Below are positions 9,225-15,833 of a stretch of 64,000 nt of DNA, piece by piece. This DNA comes from Thermophilibacter gallinarum (lineage in GTDB: Bacteria > Actinomycetota > Coriobacteriia > Coriobacteriales > Atopobiaceae): positions 682,001 through 746,000 of the forward strand of contig NZ_JADCJZ010000001.1 in assembly GCF_014982725.1 (NCBI RefSeq). Reading direction: 5' to 3'. Each line of letters starts with the position of its first letter. Position 1 is the stretch's first letter. Made by a program: the position numbers and the translations under genes. The notes under the pieces were generated by a model. That model made no database searches. It was not told the DNA's origin and was given only the letters and a program-made list of their open reading frames with translations.

Positions 9225-10622
9225 ATGCCCGTCACCCTGCGCGTCGCGCTCGGCAACGTCTCGCGCTGCGCACGCGACTACTCGGTCTACCTCGTCACGC
9301 TCGCCTTTGCCACGTGCCTGCTCTACGCGTTCAACGCCTCGGGTGACTACCTCCTGGCGATGCCGCTCACGGGCCCGCAGCTCGAGGTCATCCACAAGGC
9401 GCGTGACGTCACGGGCGCCTTCTCGGTCTTCGTGGTGCTCGTCTTTGCCGTGCTCGTGGCCTATGCCACGCGCTTCATCGTGCGGCGTCGCTCGCGGGAG
9501 TTCGGGACGTACGCGCTGCTCGGGATGCGTGCGCCGGCGCTCGCGGCGATCCTTGCGGCGGAGGGCATGCTCGTGGGGCTCGCGGCGCTGGCGGCGGGGC
9601 TCGCGCTTGGCGCGGCGGCGTCGCCGGTCTTCGGCGCGGTGGCGGCATTCGTCTTCGGCGTGCCGTGGCGGCTCGCCTGGTCCTTCTCGCCCGCGGCCGC
9701 GCTCGACGCGTGCGCGTGGTTCGCCGGGATCGAGGGGCTGGCAATCGTGCTCTCCGTGGTTGACGTGCTGCGCCGGCCGCTCGTGGAGCTCCTCGAGCAC
9801 GACCGCGCGCCGGAGCGGCTCGCGCTGTCTGGCCACCGCGGCGTGACGCGCGCGCAGGCGGTACTGGCCGTGGTCCTTCTCGCCGTGGTGTGGGGCTCGT
9901 GCGTGGTCCAGCCCGGTCTCTTCGTGCTCGCGATCCTGCCGATGGGGTGGGCGGCCTACGTGGCCACCTCGCTCGTCTTTCGCCTGGTGGCAGTTGGCGT
10001 GCCAGGACGGGTGCGTCGGGGTGCCCGCTACTGGGAGGGGCTGCGCGCCTTCACGTTGCGGCAGGTGGAGGGCCACGTGTCCACGGGGTGCCAGGCGCTC
10101 TCGTGCACCTGCGTGCTCGTGGCGTGCGCGGTCTGCATGATCTGCGCGGGGCTCCTGTTCTCGGTGGGGCGGCGCGCGGCCGGGCTCGCGGACCCGGGAG
10201 CGCTCTCGGAGGCGTCGCTCGCGCCGATCGGCTACGTGGGGATCTTCTACGGGGAGGCGTTTCTCGTGGCGGCCGCCGCGGTGCTCGCGCTGCAGCAGGT
10301 GAGCCAGGCCGCGGACGGGCGGCGTGCCTACGCCACGCTCACGGCGCTCGGGGCGGACGGGCGGGAGGCGCGCGGCGCCGTGTACGCGCAGGTGGGCGTT
10401 GCCTTTGCGCTGCCGGCGGCGCTCGCGGTGGCGCACGACTGCTTTGGCCTCATGCTGGTGCGCCAGCTCGCGGGCGGCGTGCCGGACGAGGTGTTTCTCG
10501 CCGTCGCGGCGTGCTCGGTCGTGGGCACGCTCGGGCTTCTCGCCCTGTACTACCTGCTCTGCGTCCGCGAGTGCTCGCGCGTGCTGCTGGACGGGGGCGT
10601 GCATCCGAATGCCGGCTCCTGA
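9225..10622 (+). CDS. FtsX-like permease (BceB/MacB-type), orphan
   Basis: 465-residue multi-spanning membrane protein. Early helices around residues 18-38 and 63-83 are followed by FIVRRRSREFGTYALLGM, the cytoplasmic motif typical of FtsX-like permeases after the first transmembrane pair. Further hydrophobic segments lie at ~97-120, 125-150, 165-185, 210-255, 290-315, 340-365, 390-410 and 425-450, with YATLTALGADGREARGAV repeating the motif in the second half. GGAAGGAG sits 7 nt before the ATG. Such permeases normally work with an ATPase encoded beside them; none is adjacent here. Its neighbours are an XRE regulator (divergent) and an unrelated membrane protein (convergent). Substrate unknown. 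Confidence 0.8.
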   Translation: MPVTLRVALGNVSRCARDYSVYLVTLAFATCLLYAFNASGDYLLAMPLTGPQLEVIHKARDVTGAFSVFVVLVFAVLVAYATRFIVRRRSREFGTYALLGMRAPALAAILAAEGMLVGLAALAAGLALGAAASPVFGAVAAFVFGVPWRLAWSFSPAAALDACAWFAGIEGLAIVLSVVDVLRRPLVELLEHDRAPERLALSGHRGVTRAQAVLAVVLLAVVWGSCVVQPGLFVLAILPMGWAAYVATSLVFRLVAVGVPGRVRRGARYWEGLRAFTLRQVEGHVSTGCQALSCTCVLVACAVCMICAGLLFSVGRRAAGLADPGALSEASLAPIGYVGIFYGEAFLVAAAAVLALQQVSQAADGRRAYATLTALGADGREARGAVYAQVGVAFALPAALAVAHDCFGLMLVRQLAGGVPDEVFLAVAACSVVGTLGLLALYYLLCVRECSRVLLDGGVHPNAGS

Positions 10623-10644
10623 CAACGCGCGGTCAGTCGTGGGG

Positions 10645-11232
10645 CTACTGTTCGGAAATCGGACTGTCCTCCGGGGCGTCCCCATCGTCCTTGTACGGCG
10701 ACTTGGAGCCCGCGCTGATGCTCCGCGTGACGATCTCGTCCTCGTCGCGCCCGGTCGCCATGCAGTAGACGAGGAAGACGAGTCGGACGCCGAGGTTCAG
10801 GAACAGCAGGGCGAAGATGAAGCCGAGCCCGCCCATGACTACCTGTTGGATGATCGACGTCGGTCCGACGATGAGAACGAATTTCACGGTGTCGAGCACC
10901 CTGAGCGCGAAGGCTGCCGCCGCGATCGCGACGATGACGCGCGCGGGCAGCCAGACGCGGCAGACCGCCTGGAGCGACCTGATGGAGCTCATGATGAGTA
11001 TCGCGAAGACGAAGAACGCCACGCCGAAGCCCGCGGCGCAGCCGAGCGTGAAGCCGAGGTCGAAGGGCTGATCGTTCGCCCGTGTCCCCGCGAAGCCGAC
11101 CGCCGCGCCGAACGCCATGCCCAGCAGCGCGAATATGACGTACACCACGACGTCGAGACGCCTCTTGCCGCGGATGACGTCACCTGCGTACTGCATCTCG
11201 TCGGACGTGGGCAGCCTTGCGAACACAGCCAT
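10645..11232 (-). CDS. Hypothetical four-helix membrane protein
   Basis: Not recognised. 195 residues: an N-terminal cytosolic stretch including SDEMQYAGDVIRGKRR, four hydrophobic segments (roughly 30-50, 60-85, 100-125 and 130-155) and an acidic C-terminal tail. The internal ATG at 11232 is preferred over the ATG at 11241: GGGAAGG touches the upstream codon but is correctly spaced from the downstream one. Convergent with the FtsX-like gene (22-bp gap) and divergent from the EamA transporter. No catalytic motif is visible. Confidence 0.65.
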   Translation of the reverse strand: MAVFARLPTSDEMQYAGDVIRGKRRLDVVVYVIFALLGMAFGAAVGFAGTRANDQPFDLGFTLGCAAGFGVAFFVFAILIMSSIRSLQAVCRVWLPARVIVAIAAAAFALRVLDTVKFVLIVGPTSIIQQVVMGGLGFIFALLFLNLGVRLVFLVYCMATGRDEDEIVTRSISAGSKSPYKDDGDAPEDSPISEQ

Positions 11233-11395
11233 GCGGAGCATCCTTCCCTAAGGGTGCGCCTAGGGTAGCCGCACGGCGCGTGCCGTGCGTAACGAGCCGG
11301 TAAGCGCTCTGAAAGGGTTTGTGGCGCGGTCCCGTGGGAAAGGACGGTATCGTAGCCATAGGACAGGCCGCTTGGAATCGGGGAGGCGTTTGCGC

Positions 11396-12298
11396 GTGGG
11401 GTCCGGTCGAACAGGACGAAGCGTCGCCTTCGCGCTCGCCGCGGCGGCGCTCTACGCGCTGAGCACGCCGTTTTCCAAGGTGCTGCTTGCCGATATCGCG
11501 CCGAACATGATGGCGGCGCTGCTGTACCTTGGCGCGGGCGCCGGCATGACGGCGCTTTCGCTCGCTGACGGTGTGCGCGTCGAGCGCGGCGAGGCGCGCG
11601 GACGGTCCCTCGAGCGGGCGGACGTCCCCTACGTGGCTGCGATGGTCACGCTCGACGTAGCGGCGCCTCTGCTGCTCATGGCCGGACTCTCCCTCTCGTC
11701 GGCGGAGAGCGTGTCGCTGCTGAACAACTTCGAGATCGTGGCGACCGCCCTTGTCGCCCGCCTCGCGTTCGGGGAGCGGGTGGGGGCGCGTGCGGCAATT
11801 GGCATCGGTGCCATATCCCTGGCGTGTTTTCTCCTGTCTTGGGACGCGGGCGCGTGGGGGTTCTCCGCCGGCTCGCTTCTCACGCTTGCGGCATGTCTGT
11901 GCTGGGGCATCGAGAACAACTGCACGAACAGGCTGTCGGACTGCGATCCGGTCAAGGTCGTCGTCATCAAGGGGTGGGGCTCGGGTGCCGGCGCGCTCGC
12001 CGTGGCGCTCTGTGCGGGAGACGCCCTGCCGACGCTCGTTAACGCGGGGCTTGCGCTCCTGCTCGGGTTCGTCTCGTACGGGTTGTCGATCGCCTGCTAC
12101 GTGCGCGCCCAGCGCGACCTGGGGGCGGCACGAACGAGCGCGTTCTACGCGGTGAACCCCTTCATTGGCAGTGCGCTGGCGTTCGCTCTGTTCCGCACGC
12201 CGCTTGCGCCGACGTTTGTCCTCGCGCTCGTTCTCATGGCGGTCGGCACATGGCTCGTGGCACCGCGAGATCCTAGTGCGTCTCGCCCACCAGCTTGA
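11396..12298 (+). CDS. EamA/DMT-superfamily transporter
   Basis: About 300 residues with ten predicted transmembrane helices in two repeats, the normal size for EamA (DMT) carriers of metabolites. The first repeat begins SVAFALAAAALYALSTPFSK; the second begins GSLLTLAACLCWGIENN, the usual EamA repeat signature. Start: GTG at 11396, about 9 nt after GGGGAGG. A TTG at 11390 is possible, and the frame is open to 11285 without membrane-protein character. Its 3' end overlaps the convergent SMR gene by 26 bp. The substrate cannot be predicted. Confidence 0.82.
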   Translation: MGSGRTGRSVAFALAAAALYALSTPFSKVLLADIAPNMMAALLYLGAGAGMTALSLADGVRVERGEARGRSLERADVPYVAAMVTLDVAAPLLLMAGLSLSSAESVSLLNNFEIVATALVARLAFGERVGARAAIGIGAISLACFLLSWDAGAWGFSAGSLLTLAACLCWGIENNCTNRLSDCDPVKVVVIKGWGSGAGALAVALCAGDALPTLVNAGLALLLGFVSYGLSIACYVRAQRDLGAARTSAFYAVNPFIGSALAFALFRTPLAPTFVLALVLMAVGTWLVAPRDPSASRPPA

Positions 12299-12596
12299 GG
12301 CCGACGACGCATGCCACGAGACCCGCGATGAGCAGGATCTTTGCCCATGAGAACGACTCCGCGCCGGAGACGACGCCCCATGCCACCGTGAGCGCGGCGC
12401 CGATGCCCACCCAGACGGCGTAGGCGGTGCCCAGCGGAATCGTGCGGACGGCGTGGCTGAGGCCGAGCATGCTCGCCGCGAGCGCGACGAGAAACACGAT
12501 TGAGGGGACGGGCTGTGAGAAGCCCTCGGAGCGGTCGAGGGCATGGGCCCACACGGCCTCCATCGCGCCCGACACGACCAAGATGACCCAATCCAT
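12273..12596 (-). CDS. gdx: SMR-family guanidinium exporter
   Basis: 107-residue, four-helix small multidrug resistance protein. MDWVILVVSGAMEAVWAHAL carries the conserved membrane-embedded Glu (residue 13), and the SMR signature region LGTAYAVWVGIGAALT lies at ~55-70. The SugE/Gdx branch exports guanidinium rather than broad drugs. The call rests mainly on the riboswitch immediately upstream, which matches the guanidine-III class found ahead of such genes. GGGAGG precedes the ATG. The last 26 bp overlap the convergent EamA gene. Without the riboswitch, an EmrE-like drug pump could not be excluded. Confidence 0.88.
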   Translation of the reverse strand: MDWVILVVSGAMEAVWAHALDRSEGFSQPVPSIVFLVALAASMLGLSHAVRTIPLGTAYAVWVGIGAALTVAWGVVSGAESFSWAKILLIAGLVACVVGLKLVGETH

Positions 12597-12612
12597 GGCA
12601 ACCTCCCAGATA

Positions 12613-12654
12613 GATGCGCCGTCTTTGCGATTCTGGTACGGCTGCCCTCGTCAG
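12613..12654 (-). promoter_or_regulatory. Guanidine-III (ykkC-III) riboswitch
   Basis: On the minus strand the leader reads CUGACGAGGGCAGCCGUACC then AGAAUCGCAAAGACGGCGCA. It keeps the hallmark pieces of the guanidine-III aptamer in order: ACGAGG, GCCGUACC, and an AAGACGGCGC 3' strand that can pair back as a pseudoknot. It ends about 5 nt before the ribosome binding site of the SMR gene, the usual position for ligand control of translation. Confidence 0.85.
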
Positions 12655-12706
12655 AGACCCGTTGGGTCTGGGGCATCGTAGCACAGGTGGCTGCCATGCC
12701 TCAAAA

Positions 12707-12811
12707 GAGGTTTGGGTTCATGTTTTAGCGGTTTCGCGAGTATCCGCTTGCAGAAGCGCAGGTAACAGCCTCGCGTTTTCGCGTTGCCGCCTCATGGTGA
12801 ACCCAAACCTC
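12707..12811. repeat. 105-bp element with 14-bp terminal inverted repeats
   Basis: Perfect inverted arms GAGGTTTGGGTTCA (12707-12720) and its complement (12798-12811) enclose an interior with small hairpins such as GCTTgcagAAGC. It lies between the guanidine riboswitch leader and the XRE-TipAS gene (together a 361-bp gap) and could end or regulate transcription either way. No similar arms were seen elsewhere in the window. Confidence 0.7.
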
Positions 12812-12957
12812 GAGAGGGCGGTGTTCGCCCCCTTGCTTTGTGCCGGGTGGATGGCGGGCAGTTTGCCGGCGAGCAGCTGCGCAACGGGCTGTTTCTTGTG
12901 CGGCGTCGTCCGCGCGGCGACAATGGCCTTACCGAAAGACCTGAGCAGGGGGGACCT

Positions 12958-13785
12958 ATGGCCATCAAGGACGTCATCGCCGCCATCCGTAAAGAGGCGG
13001 GCATCACGCAGGAGGAGATGGCGCGCAGGCTCTACGTGACGCGGCAGGCCGTCAGTCGCTGGGAGCAGGGCGAGACGACCCCCGGGATCGACATGGTCAA
13101 GCTCATCTGCGTCACCTTCGGCGTGCCGCTCGAGCGCTTCTTCGACATGCCCATGAGCTACTACTGCCAGTGCTGCAGCATGCCCATCCCCGACGAGGAG
13201 ATGCACGGTACCGAGGCCGACGGCTCCAAGAGCGCGGACTTCTGCAAGTTCTGCTATGACCACGGCGACTTCACCGCCAAGGGCATGACGATGGACGAGT
13301 TCATCGAGGCCACGGCCCCCATGGAGGCCAAGGCACTCGGCGTCTCCCTCGACGAGGCAGTCTCGCTCATGGCCACGCTGCTGCCGCACCTCAAGCGCTG
13401 GCGCGAGGTTGCCGAGAACGAGGCGGCCTATGGCGAGGAGGTCCGTGCTGCCTACGGCGACGAGGTGGTGGACGTGGCCAACGAGAAGTACGTGGCGATG
13501 GGGGAGGCTGCGCACCTGCAGGCCGAGGAGCTGGCGCTGGCGATCAACGAGCAGCTGCGACGTGCGATGGAGACGGGGGATCCGTCTGGTCCGGAGGCGC
13601 ACAAGCTCGTGGCGATGCACGGCCACTGGCTGCGCATGTACTGGCCGGACGGCCTCTACACGCCCGAGGCACACAAGGGCCTGGCCGACGGCTACGTCTC
13701 CGACGAGCGGTTCCGCGCTTACTGCGAGAAGGTGGCCCCGGGTGCCGCGCAGTTCCTGCGCGACGCGATCCACGCGTGCGCGTGA
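12958..13785 (+). CDS. XRE regulator fused to zinc ribbon and TipAS-like domain
   Basis: 275 residues in three parts. Residues 1-60 form a Cro/C1 helix-turn-helix (ITQEEMARRLYVTRQAVSRW). Residues 68-103 form a putative zinc ribbon with C70, C72, C73, C96 and C99 (YYCQCCSMPIP ... DFCKFCYDHGDF). Residues ~105-275 resemble the TipAS effector domain, with VANEKYVAMGEAA and HGHWLRMYWPDGLYTPEAHKGLADGY. In TipAL the antibiotic-recognition domain is joined to a MerR helix-turn-helix; here it is joined to an XRE type. It probably senses a small molecule or peptide. ATG at 12958 has AGGGGGGA upstream; the longer frame to 12784 crosses a palindromic element. Target genes are not evident. Confidence 0.85.
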   Translation: MAIKDVIAAIRKEAGITQEEMARRLYVTRQAVSRWEQGETTPGIDMVKLICVTFGVPLERFFDMPMSYYCQCCSMPIPDEEMHGTEADGSKSADFCKFCYDHGDFTAKGMTMDEFIEATAPMEAKALGVSLDEAVSLMATLLPHLKRWREVAENEAAYGEEVRAAYGDEVVDVANEKYVAMGEAAHLQAEELALAINEQLRRAMETGDPSGPEAHKLVAMHGHWLRMYWPDGLYTPEAHKGLADGYVSDERFRAYCEKVAPGAAQFLRDAIHACA

Positions 13786-13807
13786 TATGCCTAGGGGTCG
13801 TGTCCTG

Positions 13808-13897
13808 GTCCTAATAGGACGTGTGCCCTTTCTTATTCGGTTATCGGTCCTTGTTCTCTTATACCTAGCAAATTGCAAGATATTTACTTTTGCTAGG
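13808..13897. promoter_or_regulatory. AT-rich cluster of inverted repeats built on CCTAG/AGGAC words
   Basis: GTCCTAATAGGAC (13808-13820) is a perfect palindrome. CCTAGCAAA (13864-13872) and TTTGCTAGG (13889-13897) form a second inverted repeat. Further CCTAG words occur at ~13791 and ~13902. CTAG is rare elsewhere in this DNA, and this 187-bp gap is conspicuously AT-rich. It lies after the XRE-TipAS gene and before yjbR and could hold a terminator or operator. Confidence 0.5.
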
Positions 13898-13934
13898 ACA
13901 TCCTAGTAAAACGAGCTATCGGCGGCACGCCCGG

Positions 13935-13940
13935 TATAAT
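13935..13940 (+). promoter_or_regulatory. -10 box of the YjbR gene
   Basis: Perfect TATAAT in CCGGTATAATCGGGG, 33 bp before the YjbR-family ATG. No good -35 is visible at the usual spacing. Confidence 0.55.
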
Positions 13941-13972
13941 CGGGGCGTGAGTCCAGCCGAAGGAGACGCGTC

Positions 13973-14356
13973 ATGGACCTCTCGCACATAGACGCCCACC
14001 TGCTCTCGCGATCCGGCACCACGAAGGCCCTCCACGAGAAGTGGGGATGGATGGTCTACTGGGTAGGCGGCAGGCAGTTCGCCTGCGAGTTCACTGCCTC
14101 TCCCGACGCGAAGCCGCCCTACGCGGGGCGGCACCTGCTGTCGCTCAAGTGCGACCCCGACCGCATCCTGGAGCTGCGCGCCGAGCACCCGGGCGCGGTG
14201 CTCCCCGGCTACTACTCCGACGGGCGCACGTGGGTCTCCGTCGACCTTGACGCCGACCTGCCCGAGGGGCTCGTGCTCGACCTCTGCGACATGAGCTACA
14301 GCCTCGTCTTCTCCAGGCTGCCCAAGCGCGTGCAGCGGGAGATTTCCGGCGAGTAG
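13973..14356 (+). CDS. MmcQ/YjbR-family protein
   Basis: 127-residue protein with the CyaY-like fold of the YjbR/MmcQ family. VYWVGGRQFACEF, HLLSLKCDPDRILELRAEHPG, PGYYSDGRTWVSVDLD and the C-terminal DMSYSLVFSRLPKRVQ match the family pattern of a DNA-binding-like surface with a terminal SY-L-F-LPK element. The biochemical role of the family is not settled. CGAAGGAG is well placed before the ATG. It stands alone, preceded by a TATAAT box and convergent (2-bp gap) with the lipoprotein gene. Confidence 0.85.
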   Translation: MDLSHIDAHLLSRSGTTKALHEKWGWMVYWVGGRQFACEFTASPDAKPPYAGRHLLSLKCDPDRILELRAEHPGAVLPGYYSDGRTWVSVDLDADLPEGLVLDLCDMSYSLVFSRLPKRVQREISGE

Positions 14357-14358
14357 CG

Positions 14359-14859
14359 CTACCTCGCGAGCGCGCGCAGCGCGTCGGCGGCGGCCTGCGA
14401 CGTGAGATAGAGCTTGAGGCCGATGGGGCTCACCTCGAGTCCCACAACGGGCGACCCCTCATAGGTGGTGACCTCGAGCCCCTTGTACTCCTCGAGGTCG
14501 TCGGCGCTCTGCCCGAGCTTCTGCGTCTCCGGCTCCCACAGCTCGAAGACGTACTCTGCGTCGGCGTCCGGCTCCTCGGCTAGGCCGCTCTCCTCGGAGA
14601 ATGGCTCGAAGGTGTTCTCGATCTCCGTCTGGTCGGTCACCTCGCGAATGATCTCGCCGGTCTGGGCGTCCCTCACGACGAGGCGGCAGACCTTGCCCCA
14701 ATCGACGTCCGAGAGCGTGTCGGCAAGCTCCTGCGCCTGCGAGGCGAAGTCCTCCGCCTGGTCGGCGACGTCGTCGAGGCCGGGCAGCCCGAAGCACCCC
14801 GTGAGGGGCAGCGCGATGCTCGCAGCGAGCAGGGCGGAGATGACTGTGCGGACTCTCAT
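14359..14859 (-). CDS. Predicted lipoprotein
   Basis: 166 residues. The N-terminus has a type II signal peptide: MRVRTVISALLAASIAL followed by the lipobox LTGC, with Cys at ~21. A helical, acidic region (DDVADQAEDFASQAQELADTL) follows, then a small beta-rich domain of ~110 residues without recognised motifs. The internal ATG at 14859 is preferred: GAGGGGAGA lies 5 nt upstream and the signal peptide starts there, while the longer frame to 14922 adds a hydrophilic stretch ahead of it. The mature protein should be anchored to the outer face of the membrane. Function unknown. Confidence 0.75.
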   Translation of the reverse strand: MRVRTVISALLAASIALPLTGCFGLPGLDDVADQAEDFASQAQELADTLSDVDWGKVCRLVVRDAQTGEIIREVTDQTEIENTFEPFSEESGLAEEPDADAEYVFELWEPETQKLGQSADDLEEYKGLEVTTYEGSPVVGLEVSPIGLKLYLTSQAAADALRALAR

Positions 14860-14918
14860 GAATCTCCCCTCGACGTTCTTCTCGCTCATTCTATTCCCCA
14901 ACTCGGGGCTCTGTTGCG

Positions 14919-15623
14919 TCAAACCTTGAGCGACTGCAGGTACGCCTTCTGCTCAGGCGCGATGCGGCGGCTCTCGCGCGCCTTCTGGAGCGCCTTGTTG
15001 TGCGTCCATACGTCGAGGGCGATAGGCCGCCGCTCGAAGAGGGGAAGGGTCGCCTCGGGCTGCTTTATCAGAGCAAACGAGAAGTACCAGGCGCGCGCCA
15101 TGTTGACGTAGTACTCGGGGCGATTGATGCCGGCGACAAGGGCGAGGTGCTCCGGCTCGAAGGCGTCGTCCAGGAAGAGCGTCATGAGCTGGACCACCCC
15201 AAAGCGCACCGTATACTCCGGTTCGTCAGCGACCCAGCCGTGGATGCGCTCGAGCACCGCCGGCAGGTCATGCTTGAAGGCGGGGACGCGGATGAGGTCG
15301 CAAGTTGCCCAGTTGTCAACGAAGGGGAGGAAGGCGTCGAGCAGCTCGAACGCCTCCGCGGGCGTCTTTGCCATCCGGCCGATGAGCTCGCCGTGCAGGT
15401 TGTTCTCGTCGTAGGTCTCGTGCGGGAGCACCGCGAGGAAGGCGCGCGTCTCAGCTGGCTGTTCGCGTGCGAGCCTGCGGGCGTAGTCGCGCAGTGCCGG
15501 CGTGCGCACGCCGAGGATGCGCGCGGGGTCGACGGTCGGCACGAGCTTCGCTTGGAAGTCCCGATATGCGGGGTCGGCAAGCGCCTCGAGCTCGCGCCGG
15601 ATGCGGGAGAACGTATTATCCAC
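14919..15623 (-). CDS. DNA alkylation repair protein (AlkD-like)
   Basis: HEAT-like repeat glycosylase of the DNA_alkylation family, 234 residues. Typical features are LGVRTPALRDYARRLARE near residue 40, ENNLHGELIG near 75, VDNWATCDLIRV near 105 (the conserved W and D used for alkylated bases), and PEYYVNMARAWYFSFALIKQPE near 170-190. The GTG at 15623 gives the family's normal N-terminus. The frame is open to 15692, but that stretch contains a promoter-like TATATT and a LexA box, so it should be untranslated. Divergent from the Fic gene. Likely induced by DNA damage. Confidence 0.88.
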   Translation of the reverse strand: MDNTFSRIRRELEALADPAYRDFQAKLVPTVDPARILGVRTPALRDYARRLAREQPAETRAFLAVLPHETYDENNLHGELIGRMAKTPAEAFELLDAFLPFVDNWATCDLIRVPAFKHDLPAVLERIHGWVADEPEYTVRFGVVQLMTLFLDDAFEPEHLALVAGINRPEYYVNMARAWYFSFALIKQPEATLPLFERRPIALDVWTHNKALQKARESRRIAPEQKAYLQSLKV

Positions 15624-15655
15624 GAGTACGAACCTCTTCGACGTTATTCTTGACA

Positions 15656-15669
15656 CGAACAAATGTTCT
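15656..15669 (-). promoter_or_regulatory. LexA (SOS) box upstream of the AlkD-like gene
   Basis: On the minus strand AGAACATTTGTTCG matches the Gram-positive SOS box CGAACRNRYGTTYG at all but the first base. It lies 33 bp before the GTG start and just downstream of a TATATT -10 candidate (15684-15679), a repressing position. Confidence 0.75.
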
Positions 15670-15739
15670 GATACACTGAATATATCACACATGGAGACAG
15701 CGCGTTAGGAACTCTCGTCAGTTTTGCTTCCGTAGTTTG

Positions 15740-15779
15740 CGATTAGCGGAAGTGAATTTGAATTCACTTCCTCTAATCG
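15740..15779. promoter_or_regulatory. 40-bp palindrome upstream of the Fic gene
   Basis: Two 19-nt arms, 15740-15758 (starting CGATTAGCGGAAGTG) and 15761-15779, are complementary except at one pair, with a 2-bp centre. The core GAAGTGAATT/AATTCACTTC is AT-rich. It lies 55 bp upstream of the Fic start, in the divergent AlkD-like/Fic gap, and looks like an operator for a dimeric repressor. Confidence 0.65.
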
Positions 15780-15833
15780 AGGTTACGAGAAGTAAAATGG
15801 AACCTACGACACGTCTGAACGGGGGTGGGGGAC

